Part shown: piece after piece, positions 9,076 to 18,296 of the stretch | Numbering within the stretch: the first letter of the stretch is position 1 | Layout: each line of letters begins with the position of its first letter | DNA from: Planctomycetota bacterium | Lineage (GTDB): Bacteria > Planctomycetota > UBA1135 > GCA-002686595 | DNA: 64,000 nucleotides | Reading direction: 5' to 3' | Assembly (NCBI GenBank): GCA_014237855.1 | Contig: JABACD010000008.1 | Coordinates: 62,001 to 126,000, forward strand | The notes under the pieces: model-generated | What the model saw: only the letters and a program-made list of their open reading frames with translations | Database searches by the model: none | What the model was told of the DNA's origin: nothing | Made by a program: the position numbers and the translations under genes

Positions 9076-11952
9076 ATGAAATCACCTCTCCAGGCCGAAG
9101 CTCTCATCCTGGTCGGAGCACTAGGAATCACGCTCTCCTCCTGCCACACAGGCGGTGAGGCCAGCACCCCCCAGACTCGAGATCTGCAGGCCACGGCGCC
9201 TGTTCCGCGAGCGTGGGCACACGAGAGCTCGGATATCCCTGTCGACGAACGGATCTCCTTCGGTCACCTCGAGAATGGTGTCAGGTGGGCATGGGCAGCC
9301 AATTCTCATCCAGCGAATCGCTGCTACCTACGCCTGCATGTGAATGCTGGCAGCCTGGCTGAGACAGAGGCTGAGCGCGGCATGGCTCACTTCCTGGAGC
9401 ACATGGCCTTCAATGGCTCTGCAAATTTCCCGGCCGGCACCCTGATCGAGTGGTTCCAGGGGCACGGCATGGCCTTTGGAGCCGACACCAACGCTCACAC
9501 CAACTTCAGCGAGACCGTCTACAAGCTCGACCTGCCAACCTCAGACGAGGAGACAATTCGCGAGGGTCTATTCGTGCTTCGAGATCTTGCGGATGGGGTC
9601 CTGTTCGATGCAGGTGAGGTCGAGGCTGAGAAGGGCATCATCGATGGTGAGGAGCGTGAGCGCGATTCAGCCATGGCTCGAGTCTTCAAGAAGAGGCTGG
9701 AGATCGTGTTGCCGGGAGTTCGGGTCGCCGAGAGGATCCCCATAGGTGAGAAGCAGGCCCGCGACGAGTTCACTCCAGAAGGCCTGAGTGACTTCTACAA
9801 GCGCTGGTATCGCCCCGAGAACATGACCTTGATTGCCGTGGGCGACCTTGGTGACCAGGACCCCTCCGAGCTCTTCGGCGAGTACTTCGCCAGCATTCCG
9901 GTTCCAAGCACACCCCTCGCCTACGAACCGGGCCCCGGAGTGGCCGATGACTTCGGTCATACGTTCATCATCAACGAAGACGAGGTCCCCCACGTCACCA
10001 TGCAGATCTCCCGGCTAGAACCATGGGAGGAGACTCCCGCGACCAGGGCCGAAATGATCAGCTCCCTGCCAATGAGCTACTCACGCAGGATGCTCAATTT
10101 ACGCTTCCTCGAGCTGGCCAAGCAGGAGTCATCCCCATTCCTGAGTGCCCAGACCGTGAGCGCCTCAACCCTGAACGTGCTCGATGGAGAGTCCCTCAAG
10201 ATCAACAGCACACCGGAGAATTGGGCTGCTGCCCTGGCCTACTGCGAGCGGGAGCTACGGCGCGCCATCGAGTATGGATTCCAGAGCGCCGAGCTAGAAG
10301 AACTTCGTGCTGTAGCACTGCGCTCCCTCGACCTGGCCGTCCAGAGAGAGCCAACTGCCCACAGCGGCATCATGATGTCGAGCATCCTGTCAGCCGCAGA
10401 GGACTCGACGGTGCCAGTAGATGCCGCCACCCGTCGGGCCATCTTACGACCAGCTATCGAGGCCCTGACTCTCGAAGACTGTCACGCCGCCCTCGTCGAG
10501 GCCTGGTCCAAGGGGACCCTCTCGGTCAGCGCCATGGGCAACTTGGATCTAGGTGATGATGGCGAACTGGCGCTGCTTGCCGCCTTCGAGGAAGGCACCC
10601 TGATCCCTGTGGAGGCAGGGGCCGTTGTCGAGGAACTCAGCTTCGCCTATGCGTCAAGCCCAGATGATCCGGGCCTTGTGGTCAAACGCGAGGAGATCGA
10701 GGAGCTGGAATTCACCAGAGTACGCTTCGAGAATGGTGTGACCCTCAACTTGAAGCGCACCGAATTGCAGCTGGAGCAGGTGCTCATTGTGGCCAGCATT
10801 GGGGAGGGTGCCCTGACCATCGAGCCTGAGCGCTCCACTCTGGCGTGGGTCGGCTCCACCGTCTTCGCAGCCGGAGGACTCGAGGAGCACAGCTCGGAGG
10901 ATCTTCGTCGTCTGACCGCCGGCAAGATGGTCAACTTCCGATTCAACGTCGCACCTGACTCATTCGAGCTAAGCGGAACCACATCACCGCCTGATCTCCT
11001 GATGCAATGTGAGCTGATGTGCGCCTACATACTGGCTCCTGGATGGCGGGAAGATGGGCTCATTCAACTGCATCGAAAGCTCCCGCTGATCTTCGAAGAC
11101 CTGAAGCACCAGCACGGAGGACCTGTTGCACAGGAGTTCATACCCGCCCTCTTCTCCGGGAGCGAACGCTTCATCGTCCCTCCCCCCATGGATCAGATCA
11201 CCTCTATCGAGATGGGCGAGCTGAGGGACTGGCTGGGCCCCCAACTGGCCGAGGGTGCCCTTGAACTCACCATGGTGGGAGATCTGGATGAAGAGGAGGC
11301 AATCTCCATCGCCGCTCGCACATTCGGCAAGCTGCCCCCCCGCCTGGACCTTCGCGAGTTTGCGGATCGGCGTGTCGTCGCCCCTCCCATTGGCGGCCTG
11401 CGCCAGAAGCACGAGATCGAGACCGAGGACCCGAAGTCCCTTGTGATGCTGGCTTTTCCGGTACCCGATGGCATCGACCCACAGGTTCGTTGGAGATTCC
11501 AGGCCCTCCAGACGATCATCAACGATCGGCTACGTCTGGAGGTTCGAGAGCGGCTTGGCGCCGCCTACTCCCCCGCCTCGAGCATCCAGCTGAGCCGGAC
11601 CTTTCCTGGCATCGGGCTCCTGTTCATCCAGTCCATGTCTGATCCGGAGGAGGTCGATGTCATGGTCGATGCGTGCCTGAACGTGGCGGCCTCACTCGCC
11701 GAACACGGCGTCACCGAGGAAGAGATCGATCGTCTTCGGGAACCAATCCTCAACAGGCTGAGAGATTCGAAACGAATCAATCGCTTCTGGCTCTCAGCCT
11801 TGAGTAAGTCCTACCGCGAACCCGGTCAGGTCAGTGAGATTCTGATGAGGGACGAATTCTTCTCCAGCTATGGCGCGGACGACATCTCCCCCCTCGCCGC
11901 TCAGTACCTGAAGCCCGAGCTGGCATCGATACTCATCGTGAATCCGAACTAG
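9076..11952 (+). CDS. M16 family zinc peptidase lipoprotein (insulinase/pitrilysin-like)
   Basis: A 958-residue protein with a lipobox LSSC (Cys23), so probably membrane-anchored outside the cytoplasm. The inverted zinc motif H-F-L-E-H lies at 105-109, with the third ligand Glu in EVEAEKG at about 183. A second M16-type domain pair follows from about residue 530 and includes ERLGAAYSP, the R/Y element of the inactive partner half. Two active-type and inactive-type halves in one chain match the pitrilysin/zinc-protease class. It probably degrades small peptides in a clam-shell chamber. It is divergent from the PHP gene. Confidence 0.88.
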   Translation: MKSPLQAEALILVGALGITLSSCHTGGEASTPQTRDLQATAPVPRAWAHESSDIPVDERISFGHLENGVRWAWAANSHPANRCYLRLHVNAGSLAETEAERGMAHFLEHMAFNGSANFPAGTLIEWFQGHGMAFGADTNAHTNFSETVYKLDLPTSDEETIREGLFVLRDLADGVLFDAGEVEAEKGIIDGEERERDSAMARVFKKRLEIVLPGVRVAERIPIGEKQARDEFTPEGLSDFYKRWYRPENMTLIAVGDLGDQDPSELFGEYFASIPVPSTPLAYEPGPGVADDFGHTFIINEDEVPHVTMQISRLEPWEETPATRAEMISSLPMSYSRRMLNLRFLELAKQESSPFLSAQTVSASTLNVLDGESLKINSTPENWAAALAYCERELRRAIEYGFQSAELEELRAVALRSLDLAVQREPTAHSGIMMSSILSAAEDSTVPVDAATRRAILRPAIEALTLEDCHAALVEAWSKGTLSVSAMGNLDLGDDGELALLAAFEEGTLIPVEAGAVVEELSFAYASSPDDPGLVVKREEIEELEFTRVRFENGVTLNLKRTELQLEQVLIVASIGEGALTIEPERSTLAWVGSTVFAAGGLEEHSSEDLRRLTAGKMVNFRFNVAPDSFELSGTTSPPDLLMQCELMCAYILAPGWREDGLIQLHRKLPLIFEDLKHQHGGPVAQEFIPALFSGSERFIVPPPMDQITSIEMGELRDWLGPQLAEGALELTMVGDLDEEEAISIAARTFGKLPPRLDLREFADRRVVAPPIGGLRQKHEIETEDPKSLVMLAFPVPDGIDPQVRWRFQALQTIINDRLRLEVRERLGAAYSPASSIQLSRTFPGIGLLFIQSMSDPEEVDVMVDACLNVAASLAEHGVTEEEIDRLREPILNRLRDSKRINRFWLSALSKSYREPGQVSEILMRDEFFSSYGADDISPLAAQYLKPELASILIVNPN

Positions 11953-12049
11953 CCTGATTCCAGGTCGGCAAGGTCGTGGCTCCAGGTTCCCGCACCTCTC
12001 GCCCTCCAAATGCTCTTCCGCCCCCTTCACTCGAGGTAAGAGTCGCTGC

Positions 12050-12055
12050 TAACTT
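12050..12055 (+). promoter_or_regulatory. -10-like TAACTT just before the D-amino-acid enzyme gene
   Basis: TAACTT ends 8 bases before the ATG at 12064. A weak TTCACT lies 18 bases further upstream. The spacing predicts a transcript that starts at or next to the start codon. Confidence 0.4.
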
Positions 12056-12063
12056 ATCTGGCC

Positions 12064-13233
12064 ATGAAGCCTCTAGAGGATCTCTCGATCGACTCCTATC
12101 GGATTCCCGATGAGCTCGCGAAGAGCCTGGTCAGCCCGGCCCTGGTGATCGATCTCGCCAAGGTCAGGCACAACCTGGAGGTCATCCTCGCCCGGGTCGG
12201 AGACCCTGATCGCTGGCGCCCCCACGTCAAGACCACCAAGTCTCCCCTGATCTGGAGCGAACTGGTTGCACGCGGTGTACGGCACTTCAAATGCGCCACC
12301 GCACGCGAGGCCCGATCCCTGGCGGAGATGCTCGAATCCAAGGGGCCCAGCGGCGGTGACATCTTGCTCGCCCACCCCGCTCACGGGCCGACCCTTCAGG
12401 AGTTGGGGCGACTCGCGAGGAAGCATGACAAGACTTGCTTCTCAATCCTCAGTGAAGACCCTTCACATGCTTGTCAGGTTCCAGGAAACGTCGGCATCTT
12501 CGTGGATGTCAATCCTGGGTATCACCGGACGGGGCTTGGACTCGAGCGGGGTGAGGCCATCCTGGCTGTCGCAGAAGCTGCCGGAGAACGCTTCCGAGGA
12601 CTCCATCACTACGAGGGGCAGCTGACTGACTCCGCTTTGGATGAGCGGCGACGTCGAGCATTCGACGGTTATCAGGTCCTGCTCTCCATTCGCGCAGAGC
12701 TAGAAAAGAAGGGGCTACCCAGCTCCGAGCTGATCACCAGTGGCACCCCTGGCTTTGAGTGCGCTCTCGAGTTCCCCGGCTTCGCTTCCCTGGAGAACAC
12801 ACAGCACAGAGTCTCACCGGGCACAGTGATCTTTCACGACTGGCGTTCCCACCAGCAGAACCCAGAGCGCCCCCTGCTTCCCGCGGCCGTCGTCTTCACT
12901 CGGGTCATCAGCCGCCCCGCTCCTGGGCGCTTCACCTGCGATGCCGGCTCGAAGTCGATCGCCGCCGAGGCTGGACACCCCTGCGCCCTGGCCGTCGGCC
13001 ACCCCGAGTACACCGCACGGATACCCAGCGAGGAACACCTGCCCTTCCAGTGTGACGACGAGCTGGTACCAGCCCTGGGCACCGAACTCTACCTCGTTCC
13101 CTTACACGTTTGCCCCACGGTAAACCTAGCGGAGCAGGCCCTGCTCGTTGAGAGCGGCTCGTTCGTCGGCTTGCTGCCGATCGTCGCCCGATCCCACGAC
13201 GTCCTGCTGCCAGACCCCGGAGAGAGCCAGTGA
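12064..13233 (+). CDS. PLP-dependent D-threonine aldolase / D-serine dehydratase family enzyme
   Basis: A 389-residue fold-type III PLP enzyme. The N-terminal alanine-racemase-like barrel contains RPHVKTTKSP, where the first Lys is the expected PLP Schiff-base lysine. The C-terminal domain contains PLHVCPTVN, which matches the His-x-Cys zinc pair of eukaryotic-type D-serine dehydratase and D-threonine aldolase. It would cleave or deaminate a D-hydroxy amino acid; the sequence does not decide which. The stop overlaps the acpS start by four bases (GTGA), so the two are probably co-translated. Confidence 0.82.
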   Translation: MKPLEDLSIDSYRIPDELAKSLVSPALVIDLAKVRHNLEVILARVGDPDRWRPHVKTTKSPLIWSELVARGVRHFKCATAREARSLAEMLESKGPSGGDILLAHPAHGPTLQELGRLARKHDKTCFSILSEDPSHACQVPGNVGIFVDVNPGYHRTGLGLERGEAILAVAEAAGERFRGLHHYEGQLTDSALDERRRRAFDGYQVLLSIRAELEKKGLPSSELITSGTPGFECALEFPGFASLENTQHRVSPGTVIFHDWRSHQQNPERPLLPAAVVFTRVISRPAPGRFTCDAGSKSIAAEAGHPCALAVGHPEYTARIPSEEHLPFQCDDELVPALGTELYLVPLHVCPTVNLAEQALLVESGSFVGLLPIVARSHDVLLPDPGESQ

Positions 13234-13610
13234 CAATCCACTCGATAGGCAATGACCTGGTTCAAATCGACCGCATCGAGCAGGCCTATGAGCGGCGAGG
13301 GCAGAGGCTCCTGGACATGGTCTTCACCCCAGCCGAGCAGGCCTGGTGCGATCAGCGCAGCCAGCGCTTCGCCCACTACGCAGGGCGCTGGGCAGTCAAG
13401 GAGGCCGTCATGAAGGTCCTCGGCACCGGCTGGTCAAAGGGGGTCCGCTGGGTCGATATCGAGACCCACCGCGAGACGAATGTGCCACCCTCCCTCGTCT
13501 TGCACGGCCGCACGGCCGAGATCGCGGCGGAGCTCGGGATTGCCCGAATTCACATCACGATCACCCATGATGCTGGCGTCGCAGCGGCGGTGGCGGTCGC
13601 AGAGCGCTAG
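13230..13610 (+). CDS. acpS: holo-[acyl-carrier-protein] synthase
   Basis: A 126-residue phosphopantetheinyl transferase that moves 4'-phosphopantetheine from CoA to apo-ACP. The family motifs are present: IGNDLVQIDRI near the N-terminus, with the metal ligand Asp at residue 9, and WAVKEAVMKVLGTG at about 54-67, with the second ligand Glu. Length and C-terminal strand (ITITHDAGVAAAV) are normal. It starts at GTG 13230, overlapping the previous stop. It ends in a CTAG palindrome shared with the stop of the convergent glycosyltransferase gene. Confidence 0.93.
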   Translation: MTIHSIGNDLVQIDRIEQAYERRGQRLLDMVFTPAEQAWCDQRSQRFAHYAGRWAVKEAVMKVLGTGWSKGVRWVDIETHRETNVPPSLVLHGRTAEIAAELGIARIHITITHDAGVAAAVAVAER

Positions 13611-14692
13611 GAGACCTTGATTCGCTCGAGCGCTTCGAGACTCGGAGCATGATCGGAGCGGAACTCCAGGGCTCGACGGAACCAGACCTCGGCCTGCTCG
13701 TGATCGCCGAGCACCTCGTTCATCACTCCCAGGTTGAAGGCGGGGGCATAGGTGGACGCTGCGTAGGAACTCTCCGAGTCCCCCCCGGACTCGCTGTCCA
13801 GGTCGAGACATCGACGAAAGCTTTGCTCGGCACGCTCCAGGTCACCGCAATCCATCGAGAGCAACCCGATCAGGAAGCAGGTATCCGCACGAGAAGCGAA
13901 GTCGCCTTCCACCTCACTCAACAGCGTCAGCGCTTGGCCAGAGAGTCCAAGAGCCCGCAGCGAGTAAGCACCGATCTCGAAGAGTCCCGCCGCCCAGGGA
14001 GCATCGTCCGGACACCGCATCAAGGCCTGCTCAAGAGCCTCGACTGCTGCCTGGTGGTCTTCAGCGATGTAGAGGGTGCGACCAAGCTGGTACCAGAGAT
14101 AGGCATCCTCGGGGTCCTTCTCCAGGGAGTCCATCAGCAGCCGCGTATTGCGCTCGAGCTTGGCGATGCGCTGGGCACCTTCGAGTGCGTAGCCATGATG
14201 CTCGACCCTCAGTCCTGTGTCCTCGCGTTGGAAGCTCTCTCCACCCTCGAAGACAAGCTGTTCGTGAATGCAACCCCTGAACGAGAAGCCAGCCCTGGGG
14301 AAGAAGCGAGAGATCGAGACGCTACTGCACTCTCCTGCCTCGTCACGATTCTCGATGCGTACACGCCCCGCTGCGGAGGGCGAGCGCTCCATGAAGGACT
14401 CGAGGACCTCGCGAGCGCCGGGACCATCCAACAGTTCCTCATCTGCATCGAGGACGAGGACGAAGTCCCCGGTCGCCAGCTCAAGGACAGCGTTTCGCGC
14501 AGCTGAGAAGTCGTCATCCCAGGCTCGTTCCGCAACACGTGCACCGAACTGCCGCGCGACCTCGATTGACTGGTCACTCGAACCAGTGTCAAGAACACAG
14601 ATTTCGTCGACAACCGACTGGGCTGAGGTCAGGCAGCGAGCGAGCGAGAACTCCTCGTCGCGTACGATGATGCAGAGACTGATTCGCTTCAT
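13607..14692 (-). CDS. family 2 glycosyltransferase with C-terminal TPR repeats
   Basis: A 361-residue protein. Residues 1-230 form a GT-A glycosyltransferase of family 2: the opening RISLCIIVRDEE, the cluster DTGSSDQS near 35-42, and the D-x-D metal motif in LDADEE at 82-84. The C-terminal part is made of TPR-like helices with typical Tyr/Ala/Leu spacing, such as DAYLWYQLGRTLY. This architecture is common for glycosyltransferases that modify proteins or surface polymers. I use the ATG at 14692, where family similarity begins; the open frame reaches 14737. The acceptor is unknown. Confidence 0.85.
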   Translation of the reverse strand: MKRISLCIIVRDEEFSLARCLTSAQSVVDEICVLDTGSSDQSIEVARQFGARVAERAWDDDFSAARNAVLELATGDFVLVLDADEELLDGPGAREVLESFMERSPSAAGRVRIENRDEAGECSSVSISRFFPRAGFSFRGCIHEQLVFEGGESFQREDTGLRVEHHGYALEGAQRIAKLERNTRLLMDSLEKDPEDAYLWYQLGRTLYIAEDHQAAVEALEQALMRCPDDAPWAAGLFEIGAYSLRALGLSGQALTLLSEVEGDFASRADTCFLIGLLSMDCGDLERAEQSFRRCLDLDSESGGDSESSYAASTYAPAFNLGVMNEVLGDHEQAEVWFRRALEFRSDHAPSLEALERIKVS

Positions 14693-14782
14693 GGGATTAG
14701 CTGCCCCTTCATCGATTCCCCTCGATCGATGCCCCAAGCGACTTCCCTGACGATTCCCTGATTCGGTCCTGAACCGCCCGCC

Positions 14783-15184
14783 CTACTCCTTGTAGCCGAG
14801 CGCCACCAGAAGACAGGGGCCTCCGGCGATGACCGAGAGGCCCAGCTCCTGGGCAGACTCGATCGCCACGTGGCTCTCAGCCCCTGGCTGGATCCAGAGC
14901 CGCTTGATCCCCGCCTCGGCCGCCGCATGGACTACTTGCTCGGTTACCGGGGGTGGCGTGATGATGGAGAGCCCGTGAACCGGCTCTGGCAGGTTCACCA
15001 GGTCCGTCGCACAGGGCACCCCCTCGATCTCCTTCTCCGAGGGGTGCACCGGCCAGGCGATCAGATCATGCTGGAGGTAGCAGCGCAGGATCTTGTTTCC
15101 GTACTTCGACCGGTCGGTCGATGCGCCGACGACTCCGAAGACCTGGCCCTTGAGAAACTCGTCGATAGTGGCTTGAACGTCCAT
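14783..15184 (-). CDS. CoA-binding Rossmann-fold protein (YccU type)
   Basis: A 133-residue single-domain protein with the CoA-binding fold of succinyl-CoA synthetase alpha. It shows VVGASTDRSKYGNKI near residue 20, the PVHPSEKEIEG loop, and the conserved WIQPGAES motif near 97-104. Such proteins bind CoA or nucleotides, but their role is poorly defined. The gene reads divergently from nth across a 54-base region, and the glycosyltransferase gene lies 90 bases downstream on the same strand. The ATG at 15184 fits the family N-terminus better than a longer start at 15214. Confidence 0.85.
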   Translation of the reverse strand: MDVQATIDEFLKGQVFGVVGASTDRSKYGNKILRCYLQHDLIAWPVHPSEKEIEGVPCATDLVNLPEPVHGLSIITPPPVTEQVVHAAAEAGIKRLWIQPGAESHVAIESAQELGLSVIAGGPCLLVALGYKE

Positions 15185-15219
15185 GGCCTCTAGTCTGCGC
15201 ACTGCCTGGGCCAAGAAAA

Positions 15220-15229
15220 AGTCTAGACT
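15220..15229. promoter_or_regulatory. 10-base palindrome AGTCTAGACT in the divergent nth / CoA-binding promoter region
   Basis: The perfect palindrome contains TAGACT on both strands. On the plus strand that hexamer ends 9 bases before the nth start codon. It could serve as a -10 element in both directions or as an operator. Confidence 0.35.
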
Positions 15230-15238
15230 TCAGGGGTC

Positions 15239-15925
15239 ATGAGAATGTCAAAGGCGGAGAAGGCAGCGCGCATTCAAGCGGTCCTGGACGAGCTGCATCC
15301 GGAGGTCCCCGTCCCCCTTGACCATGCGGACCCCTATTCGCTCCTCATTGCAGTCCTGCTCTCGGCACAGACCACGGATGCGCGTGTCAATCTGGTGACT
15401 CCCGGCCTGTTCGCCCTGGCCGACACGCCACAGGCCATGGCAAGAGCCTCCGTCGAGGAGATTCTCGAGGAGATCCGCACCTGCGGCCTGGCCCCCTCCA
15501 AGGCCAAGAACATCCATGCCCTCTCCCGACAGCTGCTGGAGCACCATGATGGAGAGGTCCCCCGGACCTTTGAGGACCTCGAGGCCCTGCCCGGGGTCGG
15601 ACACAAGACTGCCAGTGTTGTCATGGCCCAGGCCTTTGATGTTCCCGCCTTCCCGGTGGACACTCACATTCATCGGCTTGCAGCGCGCTGGGGCCTCTCG
15701 GATGGCAAGAATGTCGAGAAGACCGAACGCGATCTCAAGCGCGTCTTCCCTGCAGATGCCTGGAACCGCCTGCACCTTCAGATTATCTACTTCGGTCGAG
15801 AGCATTGCCCGGCCCGCAGCCACGTCCTCGATGACTGTCCGATCTGCTCCTGGGCCGCCACGGCAAGGCGCAAGGCCGAGGAGCGCAAGAAAGCACCCAA
15901 GCGGGCGACTGCCCGGGACCAATGA
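15239..15925 (+). CDS. nth: endonuclease III with a non-canonical Fe-S cysteine pattern
   Basis: A 228-residue DNA glycosylase/AP lyase for oxidised pyrimidines. The helix-hairpin-helix segment LPGVGHKTASVV carries the catalytic Lys123, and FPVDTHIHR carries the catalytic Asp141. The C-terminal cysteines are Cys190, Cys200 and Cys203, spaced C-x9-C-x2-C, and no cysteine follows. The canonical cluster loop is C-x6-C-x2-C-x5-C, so the fourth ligand is missing and the first gap is wider. The enzyme may lack the 4Fe-4S cluster or bind it differently. The stop overlaps the cyaY start by four bases. Confidence 0.9.
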   Translation: MRMSKAEKAARIQAVLDELHPEVPVPLDHADPYSLLIAVLLSAQTTDARVNLVTPGLFALADTPQAMARASVEEILEEIRTCGLAPSKAKNIHALSRQLLEHHDGEVPRTFEDLEALPGVGHKTASVVMAQAFDVPAFPVDTHIHRLAARWGLSDGKNVEKTERDLKRVFPADAWNRLHLQIIYFGREHCPARSHVLDDCPICSWAATARRKAEERKKAPKRATARDQ

Positions 15926-16248
15926 ACATGAAAAGCAGCGACTATCTGAAGGCCGCCAGCGAGTGCCTCTCCAGAACCGAAGTCTGGCTCGAGGAGTTCG
16001 ATCCGGACGAGCTCGACTACACCCCCTCGGACGGGGTGATCACCATGGAGTTTGCCGACGGCACCCGGTTCGTTCTCAACCGGCAGGGCGCTGCATCGCA
16101 GATCTGGCTCGCTGCTGGCGCAAGGGCCTGGCACTTCGACTTCGACGGCGACAGGTGCCAGTGGATCGATGACAAGGAAGGACGTGAGCTCTTTGACAGA
16201 ATCTCCGAGGTCGTGAGCCAGAAGCTCGGCCGGAGCGTCAGGATCTAG
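15922..16248 (+). CDS. cyaY: frataxin-like iron donor protein CyaY
   Basis: A 108-residue protein matching bacterial frataxin in length and layout. It has an acidic first helix (WLEEFDPDELDY), the strand GVITMEFADG, the hallmark FVLNRQ-x5-QIWLA, and the aromatic strand WHFDF ahead of the final helix. Frataxins bind iron and tune cysteine desulfurase activity in Fe-S cluster assembly. The start codon overlaps the nth stop (ATGA), so the two proteins are probably made together. CyaY is best known from Proteobacteria and mitochondria, so its presence here is notable. Confidence 0.88.
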   Translation: MNMKSSDYLKAASECLSRTEVWLEEFDPDELDYTPSDGVITMEFADGTRFVLNRQGAASQIWLAAGARAWHFDFDGDRCQWIDDKEGRELFDRISEVVSQKLGRSVRI

Positions 16249-16269
16249 CCCATACATGAGGTTGATCCC

Positions 16270-17148
16270 ATGATCCAAATTCATAGGCTCGAGGGCTTTT
16301 ACTGGGTGGCCCGTACAGGCGGGTACGCACGCGCTGCGCGGGCATTTCCCTATCCGATCACGCAGCCAGCTGTCCACCAGCAGGTCAAGAAGCTGGAAAC
16401 CGAGCTGGAGCTGACCCTCTTCGAGCATGTGGGCAAGGAGGGCATGAAGCTCACCCCCGCCGGCGCTCGCCTCTACGAGTTCGTCCAGCCCTTCTTCGAC
16501 GGCCTACCGGGCATCCTGCGCACTCTCCATCAGGGAGAGTACGGAGGCGAGATCGAGCTCTCAGTGGCTGCACTGGCTCTCCGCAGCATCTTGCCCGCCT
16601 GGATCAACCGCGTTCACAAGAACTATCCCCACGTGCGCATCCACATGAGAGAGGCTCCTGATGTGGATCTCTCCGTCTTGCGTCGTGGTGAGGTGGACAT
16701 GGTCGTCGACTACTTTCCCGAGGTCCCCGATGACTGTGCCTCGGTTCAGGTTGGTGTGATGCGCCCCTTCCTCATCGTCCCCAACGATCTCGAACCCGAG
16801 GGTGCCAGGGGGCTCAGCATTCCCGATTGCGCAGACGAGACCTTCATCGCCTATGCCCCGAACACCCTGGCGCACGACCTGCAAATGAAGGGCCTGGAGC
16901 TCTTTGACGTCAGGCCACCTGCTCTTCATACGGCCTCGGGATCTGATGGCATCCTCGGGTTTGTCGAGGCAGGCCTGGGATACTCGGTGATCCCCTCCTT
17001 CGAGGCCGAGGGCCCCAAGAGCAGCAAGCTCCGGTCCTACCTCATCGATTCCCCAAAGGTCGAGTACCCGGTCTACGCGGTCTGGCGCAAGCACACCCCC
17101 GAGAACCCCGTGCTGGACGCACTGCTCGAGGAGGCCCCGAAGGTCTGA
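16270..17148 (+). CDS. LysR-family transcriptional regulator
   Basis: A 292-residue regulator. The winged HTH occupies residues 1-65 (LEGFYWVARTGGYARAAR, then ITQPAVHQQVKKLE), and the periplasmic-binding-type effector domain starts at about 90 with the typical GEIELSVAAL strand. A GAGG sequence lies about 8 bases before the ATG at 16270. It follows cyaY on the same strand after 21 bases, so read-through from nth-cyaY is possible. LysR proteins usually act on a divergent neighbour, but none exists here. The ligand and targets cannot be read from the sequence. Confidence 0.9.
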   Translation: MIQIHRLEGFYWVARTGGYARAARAFPYPITQPAVHQQVKKLETELELTLFEHVGKEGMKLTPAGARLYEFVQPFFDGLPGILRTLHQGEYGGEIELSVAALALRSILPAWINRVHKNYPHVRIHMREAPDVDLSVLRRGEVDMVVDYFPEVPDDCASVQVGVMRPFLIVPNDLEPEGARGLSIPDCADETFIAYAPNTLAHDLQMKGLELFDVRPPALHTASGSDGILGFVEAGLGYSVIPSFEAEGPKSSKLRSYLIDSPKVEYPVYAVWRKHTPENPVLDALLEEAPKV

Positions 17149-17347
17149 GAAGCCCCCATCCGGGCGAGCCAGAGATTGCCTGCCAAGGGCCGCTCTGATC
17201 GACCAGCCCCCCCCCGCCTGTACCGATGATGGGAATCCGGGCCCGGGCGCAACCACAATCGGTAGTGGGTCTTGGAAGCCAAGGCCCCCAATCTGTAGGG
17301 TGTGCAGCCTGCACTTTGAAGATTCCCCCGCTCCCCATCCCACGCCC

Positions 17348-18037
17348 ATGACGGCCCCCACACGCATCTATCTCGTCGGCGCCCACTCAACAGGAAAGAC
17401 GACCCTGGCGCGCTGGATCAGAGACACCTACGGGCTTCCGATGATCTCCGAGGTCGCGCGGGGAGTGCTGGCGGAAATGGAAGCCAAGCTGGATTCACTG
17501 CGGACCGACGTGGACCTGGTCAATCGCTACCAGCGAGAGGTCTTCGATCGACAGATCCTGGCCGAGCGTGAACAGAAGGGAAGCTTTGTGTCCGATCGAG
17601 CCTTCTGCAATCTGGCCTATGCTGCCCAGCACTCGACCATCCTGGCGGATATCGCCCGGGACCCCTGCCTCGCGAAGTACATGGCGGACGTGCGCAAGGG
17701 GCTGGTCTTCTACCTGCGTCCCCACCGGGAACTTCTCGCCGAGGACGGCGTCAGGGCCGGTGTGGCCTGGGAGGAGGTCCTACGCATCGACGGCATGGTC
17801 AAGATCATGCTCGAGATGTTCGGCGTGCCCTACATTCCCATCGAGTCCCTGCCGCAGCAGGAACGCATCCGCCTGGTCGAGACCGTCCTGGGACTGGCAG
17901 GCTTCGAACGCAGCGCCACTTCAGAGGCATCGCACCGGCTAGAGGAGCCGATCATCGATGACCCCCGCCCCACCTCGGTGGGCTACGACAGGCGCGAGGG
18001 AAACGCGACCCTCAATCGGACCACGAGCTCCATCTGA
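17348..18037 (+). CDS. P-loop ATPase/kinase of the NadR-kinase-like AAA_28 type
   Basis: A 229-residue protein beginning with the strand RIYLVGAHSTGKTTLA, a Walker A loop of the form G-A-H-S-T-G-K-T-T. ISEVARG, an aspartate-containing SDRAFCN segment and a lid-like FYLRPHRELLAEDGVR region follow. This pattern resembles the C-terminal ribosylnicotinamide kinase domain of NadR and related small P-loop kinases. No nucleotidyltransferase domain is present. The start at 17348 is the first ATG before the P-loop; the open frame from 17300 uses a non-ATG start. The 200 bases upstream hold nothing I recognise. Confidence 0.75.
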   Translation: MTAPTRIYLVGAHSTGKTTLARWIRDTYGLPMISEVARGVLAEMEAKLDSLRTDVDLVNRYQREVFDRQILAEREQKGSFVSDRAFCNLAYAAQHSTILADIARDPCLAKYMADVRKGLVFYLRPHRELLAEDGVRAGVAWEEVLRIDGMVKIMLEMFGVPYIPIESLPQQERIRLVETVLGLAGFERSATSEASHRLEEPIIDDPRPTSVGYDRREGNATLNRTTSSI

Positions 18038-18296
18038 GCCCCCCCCAGCTCGAAGCAACGGTAGCGCCCTGACCGCAGACCGCTTCTGGGCCCTTGCAGA
18101 CCCTGCGGTACGAACTCGGTCGGCACCCCCTGTGTCTACAGGTTGACCCTCTTGGAGGTGGAAGCCCCCGTGTCGGAGGAGCCGCTCTCGACCGGCTCTG
18201 TAGCCCCAGTTCACCCGAGAATCCGCTCTTTCGTGGCGCTCTGGCAGGATCCCGCCTAACTTCAAAGCGGTCCCCCTACCTCAGTCACCGGCTCCC
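18038..18296. other. 259-base gap before the lectin/dehydrogenase gene
   Basis: No ORF or RNA gene is visible. A TAACTT hexamer near 18257 could be a -10 element for the downstream gene, but it lies about 35 bases from the start codon and has no clear -35 partner. Confidence 0.3.

Noticed and set aside
8904-9194. N-terminal extension of the PHP-domain frame by 97 codons
   Set aside because: It would bury an obvious signal peptide and overlap the divergent M16 gene start; the extra residues show no family similarity.
13649-14506. 285-residue open frame on the plus strand
   Set aside because: It is antisense to the glycosyltransferase, which has clear catalytic motifs.
15248-15922. 224-residue open frame on the minus strand
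   Set aside because: It is antisense to nth over nearly its whole length and has no recognisable domain.
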